Source: Gemmobacter lutimaris
Lineage (GTDB): Bacteria > Pseudomonadota > Alphaproteobacteria > Rhodobacterales > Rhodobacteraceae
Length of the DNA: 64,000 bases
Direction of reading: 5' to 3'
Assembly: GCF_003570715.1 (NCBI RefSeq)
Contig: NZ_QXXQ01000010.1
Location: 1-64,000, forward strand
Shown: piece by piece, positions 25,453 through 33,438 of the stretch
How the letters are laid out: every line of letters starts with the position of its first letter
Numbering within the stretch: position 1 is the stretch's first letter
The notes under the pieces: generated by a model
Seen by the model: only the letters and a program-made list of their open reading frames with translations
The model's database searches: none
Told to the model about the DNA's origin: nothing
Translations under genes and position numbers: made by a program

Positions 25453-26999
25453 CCGTGCAGCAAAGCCTTGCGCCCCGCCAGCCCGACCCCGCGCTGGGGC
25501 AGATCATCAAGCTCGCCTGTCTGGCCGTCGGTGGCCAGGGCGGCGGTGTGCTGACCGGCTGGATCGAGGATCTGGCCCGCGCCAATGGCTATGCGGCGCA
25601 GGCGACCTCGGTCGCCGGGGTGGCACAGCGCACCGGCGCGACGATCTACTATGTCGAGATGGCCCCCTATAGCGGCGGGCCGATGCCGGTGTTTTCGCTC
25701 GCCCCCGCCTCCGGCGATGTGGACATCATGATCTCGGCCGAGATGATGGAAGCCGGGCGCGCCATCATGCGCGGCTTCGTCACGCCGGACCGCACGACGC
25801 TGATCGCCTCCACCCACCGGGCACTGGCCGTGTCGGAAAAGATGGTGCCCGGCAATGGCATCGCCTCGTCCGAGGAGGTGCGCGCGGCGGCCGAAGTCGC
25901 GGCGCAGCGGCTGATCCTTGCGGATTTTGAAGGTCTGGCGGTCAAGGCCGGGTCGGTGATCTCGGCCAGCCTCTTCGGCGGTCTCGCCGGATCGGGCGCC
26001 TTGCCCTTCCCGCGCGAGGCGTTCGAGGAGGCGATCCGTGCAGGCGGCAAGGGGGTGGAGGCCAGTCTCCGCGCCTTCGCCGTGGGTTATGAGGCCGCGC
26101 AGGCCGGTGTCGCACCGGCACCCGTGGCAGCGCCCAAAAACCATGCGCAGATCGTGCCGCAGGGCAGTGCCAAACTTCAGGCCGAATGGAACCGCCTGAC
26201 CGGCCGCATCGCCGCCCTGCCGACTGAAGTGGCCGAACTGGCGCTACCCGGTCTGCGCAAGGTGGTGGAGTTTCAGGATCTCGCCTATGGCGCCGCCTAT
26301 CTGGACCGGCTGGAGCCGCTGGTCCGGCAGGATCGGGCCGACAAGGCTCATGCCTTCAGCCGCGAGGCCGCGAAATACCTAGCCAATGCCATGGCTTACG
26401 ATGATGTGATCCGCGTCGCCGACCTCAAGACGCGGGGCGAGCGCTTCAGCCGCATCCGCCGCGAGATGGGCGCGAAAGACGGCAACCTTCTGCATCTGAC
26501 CGAATTCATGCACCCCGGCCCGGCCGAGATCGCCGGTATGCTGCCCGCCGGCATCGGTCGCAAGGTGCAGGACAGCCCGGCATGGATGGCCCGTCTGGAC
26601 CGCTGGTTCAACAAGGGCCGCCGCGTCCGCACCGACACCATGCCCAGCTTCCTGATGCTTTACGTTCTGGGCGGTATGCGCGGGTGGCGGCTGAAATCGC
26701 TGCGCCATGCCGAGGAAATGGCGCATCTTGACCGCTGGATGGCACGGGCGACGGCGGTGCTGGGGCAGAATTACGATCTGGCGGTGGAAATCGTCAAATG
26801 CCGCCGACTGGTGAAGGGTTATTCCGACACCCATGCGCGCGGCCAGTCGAAATTCGACCGCGTGCTCGCCGGGATCGCGCTGGTTGAATCGCGTGAGGAT
26901 GCCGCCGACTGGGCCCGCCGGTTGCGCGAGGCGGCGCTGCTGGATGAAGAGGGCAAGGCGCTGGATGGCGCGATCGACACAATTCGCAGCTTCGCCTGA
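25449..26999 (+). CDS. iorB: Indolepyruvate:ferredoxin oxidoreductase-type beta subunit (extended)
   Basis: A 516-residue partner of IorA. The first 190 residues form the 2-oxoacid:acceptor oxidoreductase gamma domain, beginning LACLAVGGQGGGVLTGWIED with AGVAQRTGATIYYVEMAPYS. The remaining 320 residues are a helical, Arg-rich extension of the DUF6537 type seen in proteobacterial relatives but absent from archaeal IorB. Thus the whole enzyme is split in two genes here, whereas many proteobacteria have a single fused protein. It ends the operon, closed by the hairpin at 27020-27041. Confidence 0.87.
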   Translation: MTVQQSLAPRQPDPALGQIIKLACLAVGGQGGGVLTGWIEDLARANGYAAQATSVAGVAQRTGATIYYVEMAPYSGGPMPVFSLAPASGDVDIMISAEMMEAGRAIMRGFVTPDRTTLIASTHRALAVSEKMVPGNGIASSEEVRAAAEVAAQRLILADFEGLAVKAGSVISASLFGGLAGSGALPFPREAFEEAIRAGGKGVEASLRAFAVGYEAAQAGVAPAPVAAPKNHAQIVPQGSAKLQAEWNRLTGRIAALPTEVAELALPGLRKVVEFQDLAYGAAYLDRLEPLVRQDRADKAHAFSREAAKYLANAMAYDDVIRVADLKTRGERFSRIRREMGAKDGNLLHLTEFMHPGPAEIAGMLPAGIGRKVQDSPAWMARLDRWFNKGRRVRTDTMPSFLMLYVLGGMRGWRLKSLRHAEEMAHLDRWMARATAVLGQNYDLAVEIVKCRRLVKGYSDTHARGQSKFDRVLAGIALVESREDAADWARRLREAALLDEEGKALDGAIDTIRSFA

Positions 27000-27019
27000 A
27001 GTTTGCACTGGAAACAGAA

Positions 27020-27041
27020 AAGGCGCCCCGCAGGGCGCCTT
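27020..27041. terminator. Two-way terminator between iorB and the flavin reductase gene
   Basis: AAGGCGCCC pairs perfectly with GGGCGCCTT around CGCA. It lies 20 bases past the iorB stop and just 2 bases from the stop of the convergent flavin reductase gene, so it can terminate both operons. Confidence 0.9.
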
Positions 27042-27043
27042 CG

Positions 27044-27538
27044 TCATTTCAACGGCGAAAGCCGGTGAAAGCGCCGCTGTTCATACAGCAAGGGCGGCCC
27101 GTCCGCGCTCCGCATCTCGACGATATGCCCGATGAAGATGATGTGGCTTGCCGCCTCCACCACCTCGGCCACGTCGCAGGACAGCGAGACCGTCGCATCC
27201 GCCAGCACCGGAAGGCCACGGCTGTCGGCCTGCCAGTCGCCTTCGGTGAACTTGTCCTCTCCCGTCACGCCACCGACCCCGGCAAAGCGCAGCGCCAGTG
27301 CGTCGGCGGCGTCTGACAGAAGGTTCACGTTGAACCGCCCGTCCTCGCCCACCGCCGCGCAGGTGCCCGTCGCACGGTTCAGGCAGACCAGCACGCTGGG
27401 CGGCTCGGCCGTCACCGAACAGACGGCGGTGGCGGTGATGCCGCGCCGTTCCGCCCCGCCCAGCGCGGTGACAATCGTCACCGCACCCGGAAAGCGCCCC
27501 ATGGCGCTGCGAAAGCTGTCGGGATCGACCACACCCAT
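27044..27538 (-). CDS. Flavin reductase of a two-component monooxygenase
   Basis: A 164-residue flavin reductase-like protein (HpaC/StyB type) that supplies reduced FAD to the oxygenase encoded just upstream. Family segments are FRSAMGRFPGAVTIVTAL, GITATAVCSVTAEPPSVLVC and NRATGTCAAVGEDGRFNVNL. The ATG overlaps the monooxygenase stop in a TGATG junction, giving tight translational coupling, as expected for a dedicated reductase/oxygenase pair. Third gene of the SDR-monooxygenase-reductase operon. Confidence 0.92.
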   Translation of the reverse strand: MGVVDPDSFRSAMGRFPGAVTIVTALGGAERRGITATAVCSVTAEPPSVLVCLNRATGTCAAVGEDGRFNVNLLSDAADALALRFAGVGGVTGEDKFTEGDWQADSRGLPVLADATVSLSCDVAEVVEAASHIIFIGHIVEMRSADGPPLLYEQRRFHRLSPLK

Positions 27539-28767
27539 CACGCCGCCCTCAGGTCCGCCAGATAGCTGCCCGCTGCCTGCGGATCGGCAAACCACGGGAA
27601 GAAATCGCGCGGATCGTCAAACCCGTTGGCGATGCGATGCGCCAGACGCGGCTCGGCGCAGGCGGTGCCCATGATCTCCAGAATGTAGGGCGGGGGCGGC
27701 AGCAGCATCATGTTGGTCCAGCTCACCACCCATTGCGCATAGTCCCAATAGGCGTCGAAGGTGCCCTGCATCCAAGTCTCGTCAAAGGCGCCGTCGCCAT
27801 GGGCGAGGATGCGCTTCAGATAGACCGCCGCCGCCTTTGAGGCATTGTTGGACCCCTGCCCGGTGATGGGGTCGTTCAGGCAGACCGCATCGCCCAGACC
27901 CAGCACCTTGCGCCCCGAAGGCAGCGTCGCCACCGGATGCCGCACGGTCGGCGCGAACCGCCCGGAAAGGATGCCGTTGTCATCGGTCAGCGCGATGTCG
28001 CGGCAGCGTTCTGCCTCCCACGGCAGGAAGGTTTCAAGGATCTGTTTCGACATCGCCAGATGCGCCTCGGGCGTCTTCACATCGCCCCAGCAATCCATCG
28101 GGCCGCCGGGGATACCCTCGAACACCATGATCTCGCAGGGGCCGGTGGTGGTCAGCGCCGGGAAGACGAAATATTCACCCACACCGGGGATCAGGTTGAA
28201 ACAGACAGCCGAATGGTCAGCGCGCGGGGTCATGCCGGTCACATAGGTCAGCGCCAGCGCCCGCATCGGCTTGTCATAGGCCGATTTCACCTCATCGCGG
28301 GAGAACAGCTTGCCGATCTCGCCCTTGCCCGAAGCCACGATCACCAGATCGTCGGTGCGGGTATAATGCTCCAGCTCGGCGATCCCGGCGTCGGCGATGA
28401 CCATCTGGCCGCCCAGCCGAGTGAACTCGGCCATCCAGCGCGGAATCTTCACGCGCTGATCCACCGAATAGGCATTGCGATCCAGCCGCCCGGCCCAGTC
28501 CACCGCTTTGCCCGACCCATCCGGCGCCGGCACGGCAAAGCTGATGCCCTCGACCGGCGGGCAGGTGTCGGACCAGAAGTCGATGCCCAGATCGCGCTCG
28601 TTCTGCACGGCGGTATGGAACATGCATTGCGACGACAGCACCCGGCCCGAGGCGATATCCTCCGCCGTCCGGTTCTGCACGATCCGCACCTGATGCCCGG
28701 CCTTCAGCAGCCCGATGCCCAGTTGCAGCCCCGATTGCCCGCCGCCAATGATGGTGATTTTCCGCAT
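27538..28767 (-). CDS. Styrene-monooxygenase-type flavoprotein oxygenase (indole oxygenase candidate)
   Basis: A 409-residue FAD monooxygenase of the StyA class. The N-terminal FAD fold reads ITIIGGGQSGLQLGIGLLKA, and the later flavin motif is GLGDAVCLNDPITGQGSNNA. StyA-class enzymes epoxidise styrene or indole using FADH2 from a partner reductase. The gene order SDR, oxygenase, reductase with a divergent AraC regulator is the same as in the indole-degrading iif clusters described in Acinetobacter. That makes indole or an indole derivative the leading candidate substrate; styrene-like substrates remain possible. AGGGAGATAAAA precedes the ATG. Confidence 0.88.
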   Translation of the reverse strand: MRKITIIGGGQSGLQLGIGLLKAGHQVRIVQNRTAEDIASGRVLSSQCMFHTAVQNERDLGIDFWSDTCPPVEGISFAVPAPDGSGKAVDWAGRLDRNAYSVDQRVKIPRWMAEFTRLGGQMVIADAGIAELEHYTRTDDLVIVASGKGEIGKLFSRDEVKSAYDKPMRALALTYVTGMTPRADHSAVCFNLIPGVGEYFVFPALTTTGPCEIMVFEGIPGGPMDCWGDVKTPEAHLAMSKQILETFLPWEAERCRDIALTDDNGILSGRFAPTVRHPVATLPSGRKVLGLGDAVCLNDPITGQGSNNASKAAAVYLKRILAHGDGAFDETWMQGTFDAYWDYAQWVVSWTNMMLLPPPPYILEIMGTACAEPRLAHRIANGFDDPRDFFPWFADPQAAGSYLADLRAA

Positions 28768-28785
28768 TTTTATCTCCCTGTCTTT

Positions 28786-28804
28786 ATCTTGGTTCAAATA
28801 TCCC
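28786..28804. repeat. 19-base intergenic repeat, copy 2
   Basis: An exact copy of the 19 bases at 16534-16552 in the same orientation, again between two minus-strand genes of an operon (SDR and monooxygenase). It is followed by an imperfect hairpin, CCCGCCGG with CCGACGGG around AGGCAG. The repeated pairing of AT-rich box and GC hairpin suggests a mobile-like intergenic module. Confidence 0.7.
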
Positions 28805-28836
28805 CGCCGGAGGCAGCCGACGGGCCAGCCCGGCGC

Positions 28837-29604
28837 CTATTCCATGAGTTTCGGGATGGCGGGCACCGCCTGTTCCGGCCCCATCGCGGTGTAGCCGCCG
28901 TCCACGCAAAGGTCGGTGCCGGTGATGAAGCTCGCCTCGTCCGACAGAAGGAAAGCCACGGCGCTCGCCACTTCCTCGGGATCGCCGGTGCGGCCAAGCA
29001 GGTGGAAGGGCGCGGCCACGCGGTCGGTCTTGGCACGGTCGCCGCCGGTGAGCTGATCCATGATGTTCGACCAGGTCCAGCCGGGCGAAACGGCATTGAC
29101 CCGGATGCCCTCGGGCGCCAGATCCATCGCCTGATTGCGGGTCAGTTGCAGGATGGCCGCTTTCGACACCGGGTAAAGCCAGCGCCCGGTCTGCGCCACC
29201 CGCGACGAGATTGACCCGAAGTTGACAATGGCCCCCTTGTTTCGCGCCAGCTCCTCGCGCGCGGCCTGCATCAACATGACGGACCCCACGATGTTCACAT
29301 CCAGCGCCTCAAGCCATTCGGCACGCGGGCTTGCGGCACCGTTATCCAGATAGGAGCAGGCGACATTGACCAGAAAGTCGATACGGCCAAAGCGTTTCTT
29401 CGTCGCCGCGACCAGAGCCGCGATGTCCGCGTCGCTGCGCAGGTCGCAACGGCAATAGCCCAGGTCCGCGGCATCAGCGCCCGTTTCGGCCAGATCCGCC
29501 ACCATCACCCGGCAGCCCTCGGCGCGCAGGCGTTCAACCACCGCCTGACCGATCTTCGTCGCGCCTCCCGGCACGATGGCCGTTTTTCCCTGCAATCCGC
29601 GCAT
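28837..29604 (-). CDS. Short-chain dehydrogenase/reductase (IifB-like)
   Basis: A 255-residue SDR. The nucleotide loop is TAIVPGGATKIGQAV (a variant of TGxxxGxG), NVACSYLDNGA follows the NxxG region, and the catalytic residues are Ser in NFGSISS with YPVSK (Tyr and Lys) about 13 residues later. A C-terminal VDGGYTAMGPE fits the classical SDRs. As first gene of the SDR-monooxygenase-reductase operon it probably oxidises a dihydrodiol or hydroxyindoline product of the oxygenase. In the Acinetobacter iif system the SDR performs the matching step; equivalence here is inferred from gene order. Confidence 0.88.
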   Translation of the reverse strand: MRGLQGKTAIVPGGATKIGQAVVERLRAEGCRVMVADLAETGADAADLGYCRCDLRSDADIAALVAATKKRFGRIDFLVNVACSYLDNGAASPRAEWLEALDVNIVGSVMLMQAAREELARNKGAIVNFGSISSRVAQTGRWLYPVSKAAILQLTRNQAMDLAPEGIRVNAVSPGWTWSNIMDQLTGGDRAKTDRVAAPFHLLGRTGDPEEVASAVAFLLSDEASFITGTDLCVDGGYTAMGPEQAVPAIPKLME

Positions 29605-29662
29605 GGCATTCTCCCCGTTTGTTTTGAATTTGAAGCAGCCTCCGGCAGCGCGCCCGCGCCCG

Positions 29663-29690
29663 CTATCCGCCAAAAGCGCGGACTATCCGC
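29663..29690 (-). promoter_or_regulatory. Tandem direct repeats, probable AraC-regulator operator
   Basis: CTATCCGC occurs at 29663-29670 and again at 29683-29690, a 20-base period or two helical turns, with A-rich extension after each (CAAAAG and AAAACG). Read toward the SDR operon, each half contains GCGGATAG. Paired direct repeats at this spacing are the standard target of dimeric AraC/XylS activators, and GGATA resembles the second box of XylS/BenR sites. It lies 59 bases upstream of the SDR start and 75 bases before the araC-type gene. Confidence 0.6.
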
Positions 29691-29764
29691 AAAACGAAAA
29701 AATCGACGGGAATGCTGCGCGTAGGCGCCCAAAGCGTGTTACGCTTCGCCATGGAGGGCACCCG

Positions 29765-30760
29765 ATGCTGGACCATGCGCCGCGGCCGCTGGCCGCGCAT
29801 CTCTTGTTCGAAAGCCGCGATCTGGACGAGGCGCGGGACAAGGTTGCGCGCGTGTTCTGCCCGCATCGACTCGATACCGTGCGCGGCCACTTTCACGCCC
29901 GCCAGCACCATCTTCCGGGCGAGAAGCTGTCGCTGAACTACATCGAATACGGCGCGAAGACGATGATCGCGCCGGGCGCGCTGCGCGATTTCTATCTGGT
30001 GCAGATCCCGCTGTGTGGCGGGGCGTCCATCGTCAACGGCGGCGACCACTACACCAGCGATCCGGGCCGCGCGGCGGTGCTGAACCCCCATCGGGAAACC
30101 ACGATGATCTGGGAGGAAGGCACCCGGCAGGTCTTGTTGCGCATCGACCGGGCGGCGATGCAGTCGCATCTGTCGCGCCAGCTTGGCGCCCCCGCATCGG
30201 CGCCGGTCACCTTTCAGGGTGCGCTTGATCTGCGCAGCGGGGCGGGGGCGGCGCTGCGGCGGCTGGTGCTGTGGCTGGTGGCCGAGGCGGATGACGGCGC
30301 GGCGCCCCTGACCGGGCTGATGGGGCGGCAACTGGAGGAAACGCTGCTTTCCGGCCTGCTGGGCGCGCATCGCCACGATTATGCCGCGCATCTGGGCCGC
30401 AGCCGTTCCGCGCCGCGACCCCGCCACCTGAGGCTGGCCGAGAGCTTCATCGAGGCGCATCTGGATCAGCCGATCACGCTGGAGGATGTGGCCGAGGCCG
30501 CGGGGACCAGCGCGCGCAACCTGCAACTCGCCTTCCGCCAGTATCGCGGCACCACGCCGCTGGCCTTCTGGCGAGACCGGCGGCTGACGCGCGCGCATGC
30601 CGATCTGATTGCCGCTGTGCCCGGAACCCGTGTCACCGATGTGGCCCTGCGCTGGGGGTTCGCGCATTTCGGCCGCTTCGCCGAAAGCTATCGCCACCGC
30701 TTCGGCCTGACCCCGCGCGATACGCTGCGGGCGGCGCTGGGGCCGGGTTATCAGGATTGA
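29765..30760 (+). CDS. AraC-family activator of the SDR-monooxygenase operon
   Basis: A 331-residue regulator with an N-terminal cupin-like sensing domain (AraC_binding_2 type, about 1-180, with LSLNYIEYGA and FYLVQIPLCG) and a C-terminal pair of helix-turn-helices (about 225-325) beginning LRLAESFIEAHLDQPITLED and ending with DVALRWGFAHFGRFAESYRH. The start at 29765 is supported by GGAGGG 8 bases upstream. It is transcribed divergently from the SDR-monooxygenase-reductase operon, across a gap holding tandem direct repeats. The arrangement parallels the IifR regulator of indole oxidation clusters; its effector would then be indolic. Confidence 0.9.
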   Translation: MLDHAPRPLAAHLLFESRDLDEARDKVARVFCPHRLDTVRGHFHARQHHLPGEKLSLNYIEYGAKTMIAPGALRDFYLVQIPLCGGASIVNGGDHYTSDPGRAAVLNPHRETTMIWEEGTRQVLLRIDRAAMQSHLSRQLGAPASAPVTFQGALDLRSGAGAALRRLVLWLVAEADDGAAPLTGLMGRQLEETLLSGLLGAHRHDYAAHLGRSRSAPRPRHLRLAESFIEAHLDQPITLEDVAEAAGTSARNLQLAFRQYRGTTPLAFWRDRRLTRAHADLIAAVPGTRVTDVALRWGFAHFGRFAESYRHRFGLTPRDTLRAALGPGYQD

Positions 30761-30769
30761 AACGCCGAA

Positions 30770-30791
30770 CCCCCGGCCCGCAGGCCGGGGG
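30770..30791. terminator. Two-way terminator between the AraC and RTX genes
   Basis: CCCCCGGCC pairs perfectly with GGCCGGGGG around CGCA, 9 bases past the araC-type stop and 23 bases from the end of the convergent RTX gene. Confidence 0.88.
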
Positions 30792-30814
30792 CGGCAGCCC
30801 ATCCTCCGAGGGGA

Positions 30815-32590
30815 TCAGAGGAAGAAATTGGCTGCTGTCAGTTCGTGGATGCCGTCAAGGCGGATCACCAGATCGGCCACGCCGTCGCCATCCACATGCG
30901 CCTCCACGAAGGTATTGCCGTCCTGCACGAAGCTGCGCACCGTGCCCGCCCCGCTGCCGAACTGCACGAAGGCAAAGCCCTGATCGCCCGCCAGTGCCGG
31001 ATTGGTGTCGATCCGGCCCAGATAGATCAGATCCTCGGCATCGCTGAAGTCGGTGATGCGGTCGAACCCGCCGGGCGTATTCGGCGATTCCGCCGTGAAG
31101 TCAAAGACGAAGCGATCCGCGCCCGCGCCGCCGGACAGGACATCTGCCCCCAGACCTCCGGTCAGGATGTCGCGGCCCTCACCGCCCGAGATCAGGTCAT
31201 TCCCGGCGCCGCCCGTCAGCACATCATCGCCAACCTCGCCACTTACGATGTCGTTACCGTCGCCGCCCGCCATCGTATCGTTCTCGGTTCCTCCCGTCAT
31301 GATATCGTTGCCCGCACCGCCATCCAGCACATCTGCCCCGGCGTCCCCGAAAAGGCGATCGTTCTCGGCCCCGCCCAGCAAGCGGTCATTGCCATTGCCA
31401 CCCTGCAACAGATCGACCCCGTCGCCGCCGTCCAGCACATCATTGCCCTCACCACCGCGCAGGGTATCGGCGCCTGCCGCGCCGGTCAGCCGGTCATTGC
31501 CGTTGCCACCGTCCAGAATGTTGTTCTGGCTGTCGCCAGTGATCGCATCGGCATTGCCGGTGCCGATCACATTCTCGAATCCGGTATACTGGGTATTGGC
31601 GAAACGCCCGTTCACGCCGATGGTGTTCGTCGCCCCGACAAGGGTGAAAAACTGGGTGAAGGCACTGAAGTCGATGGTGTCGGTGCCCACGCCACCATTG
31701 ATGAAATCGGCGTCCGAGCGGTTGTCGGCCCGCACCAGATCATCGCCGGTGCCCGCGTCGATCTGGTCATTTCCGCTGCCACCCTGGATCGTATCATTCT
31801 CGGTGCCACCGAAAATCCGGTCATCGCCATTGCCGCCGGACAGGATGTCGTTGCCGCTGTCGCCGATCAGCTGGTCATTGCCGTCATCACCGTTCAGCTG
31901 ATCGTTGTTCGACCCGCCGTAAAGCACATCATTCTCGGTGCCGCCGGACATCACATCGTTGCCGGTGCCACCAAACAACACGTCGATACCGCCGTCGCCA
32001 AACAGGCTGTCATCGCCGCTGTCGCCGATCACGCGGTCATTTTCGGTGCCGCCATAGATCGTGTCATTGCCGGTGCCGCCATCCAGTGTGTCATTGCCCG
32101 CCGAACCCGAAATCCGGTCACGGCCGTCGCCGCCAAGGATCGCATTTGCCAGGCTGTTCCCGGTCAGAAGGTCATTGTGGCGCGAGCCGGTCAGGTTTTC
32201 GATGTTGCGCAGCACGTCGCCTTCGGCGAAGCCGCCAAACTGCACGCCGGTCCGGGCAAGGTTCACGTTCACCGCGGCGGTCGAGCCGCTGTAATCCACA
32301 AGGTCGATCTCGGTCCCGCCGTCGATGGTGTCGCGGCCTTCGCCGGCACGGATCGTATCGTTGCCTGCCTCACCGAGGATCGAGTCGTTGCCAGAACCGC
32401 CGACCACACCGCTGCCATCCTCGATGACATCATTGCCGCTGCCCGCGAAAACAGTGTCATCGCCATCGGTGATCAGGATGCGGTCATTCCCGCCCAGCGC
32501 CGAAATCTTGTCGTTGCGGAAGCCGGGGATGCCAAAGGTAAAGCGGTCGTCCAGGAAGTTCGCAAGATTGCTGCCAATGATGTCGGCCAT
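30815..32590 (-). CDS. RTX-repeat calcium-binding secreted protein
   Basis: A 591-residue acidic protein made largely of GGxGxDxLx nonapeptides, in several blocks from about residue 30 to 500, such as GGSGNDSILGEAGNDTIRAG and GGTGNDTIYGGTENDRVIGD. These fold into calcium-binding parallel beta rolls after export. The C-terminal about 90 residues, with ADRFVFDFTAESPNTPGGFD and DRITDFSDAEDLIYL, are of the serralysin C-terminal type, which carries the type I secretion signal. No enzymatic domain is evident. The type I exporter genes are not in the window. The ATG at 32590 was preferred to a longer reading. DNA over the repeats is correspondingly repetitive. Confidence 0.92.
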   Translation of the reverse strand: MADIIGSNLANFLDDRFTFGIPGFRNDKISALGGNDRILITDGDDTVFAGSGNDVIEDGSGVVGGSGNDSILGEAGNDTIRAGEGRDTIDGGTEIDLVDYSGSTAAVNVNLARTGVQFGGFAEGDVLRNIENLTGSRHNDLLTGNSLANAILGGDGRDRISGSAGNDTLDGGTGNDTIYGGTENDRVIGDSGDDSLFGDGGIDVLFGGTGNDVMSGGTENDVLYGGSNNDQLNGDDGNDQLIGDSGNDILSGGNGDDRIFGGTENDTIQGGSGNDQIDAGTGDDLVRADNRSDADFINGGVGTDTIDFSAFTQFFTLVGATNTIGVNGRFANTQYTGFENVIGTGNADAITGDSQNNILDGGNGNDRLTGAAGADTLRGGEGNDVLDGGDGVDLLQGGNGNDRLLGGAENDRLFGDAGADVLDGGAGNDIMTGGTENDTMAGGDGNDIVSGEVGDDVLTGGAGNDLISGGEGRDILTGGLGADVLSGGAGADRFVFDFTAESPNTPGGFDRITDFSDAEDLIYLGRIDTNPALAGDQGFAFVQFGSGAGTVRSFVQDGNTFVEAHVDGDGVADLVIRLDGIHELTAANFFL

Positions 32591-32733
32591 GATCGTTTCT
32601 CCATCGTGCCGGGGTTGTTCGTCTGGGATCACATTGCCTCTGCGTCAGCCCCCGCGCTGTTCCCGGCGGAACAGGCTTGCCGAAGCGGCGCGGATCGGCG
32701 CAGCATGAGTCGGCGATCACCCCGGAGCGGACG

Positions 32734-33435
32734 ATGGACAGCCCCTTGCCCCGGCCCGCCTTCTGGCGGTCCTTCGACATGTTCGCCGCACTGCCGCCCG
32801 AAGCACTGGCGGCACTGGCGGCCATTGCCCAACGCCGCCGCTGGCAGCCCGGCGAAGTGCTGTTCCAGCGGGGAGAGCAGGGCGAATGGATGCTGGCACT
32901 GGCAGAGGGGCGGGTGAAGCTGACACTCCTGACCCCGCAGGGACGCGAGTTGATCCTGCGCCATGCCGAGGCGGGCGATACCCTGGGCGAATTTGCCCTG
33001 ATCGACGGCGACCCCCGCTCCGCCGATGCCACCGCCGTCGCCCCGACCGAAGGCTGGCTGCTGGATCGCGCGCGTTTTGCGGAACTGGCCGAAACGCATC
33101 CCGCGCTTGGCATGGCTGCCGCACGCTATTTCTGCCGCCGTCTGCGCGACACCACCGATCAGCTTGAAGGCATCGCACTATATCAGCTTGAAGCGCGGCT
33201 GGCCCGGTTTCTGCTGTTCACCCTGCGCCAGATCCATGGCGAGGAACCGCCACCCGAAGCGCCCCTGCGGCTGGAGATCAGCCAGACCGAACTGGCCGCC
33301 GTGCTGGGGGCCAGTCGACCCAAGGTGAACCGTGCGCTGATGGCCTTGCAGGAGGCGGGCGCACTGCACCGCGCAGGCGACATCTGGCAATGCTGCACCG
33401 CCAGGCTGGCAGATCTGGCCGAGCCGGAGGGCTGA
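32734..33435 (+). CDS. Crp/Fnr-family transcriptional regulator
   Basis: A 233-residue regulator. The cyclic-nucleotide-binding beta barrel covers about 15-125 (RRWQPGEVLFQRGEQGEWML, GRVKLTLLTPQGRELILRHA, GDTLGEFALIDG). The C-terminal winged helix is at about 165-225 with ISQTELAAVLGASRPKVNRA. There is no Cys cluster for an iron-sulfur centre, so it is more Crp-like than Fnr-like. The gene is followed after 3 bases by a class III adenylate cyclase, so cAMP is the obvious candidate ligand. It diverges from the RTX gene, a possible target. Confidence 0.88.
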   Translation: MDSPLPRPAFWRSFDMFAALPPEALAALAAIAQRRRWQPGEVLFQRGEQGEWMLALAEGRVKLTLLTPQGRELILRHAEAGDTLGEFALIDGDPRSADATAVAPTEGWLLDRARFAELAETHPALGMAAARYFCRRLRDTTDQLEGIALYQLEARLARFLLFTLRQIHGEEPPPEAPLRLEISQTELAAVLGASRPKVNRALMALQEAGALHRAGDIWQCCTARLADLAEPEG

Positions 33436-33438
33436 TCC

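Noticed and set aside
30845-32917. A 690-codon plus-strand frame over the RTX gene, and the repetitive DNA there as a possible CRISPR array
   Set aside because: Repetition follows the 27-base period of GGxGxDxLx codons, with no identical direct repeats and spacers and no cas genes. The plus-strand frame is antisense to it.
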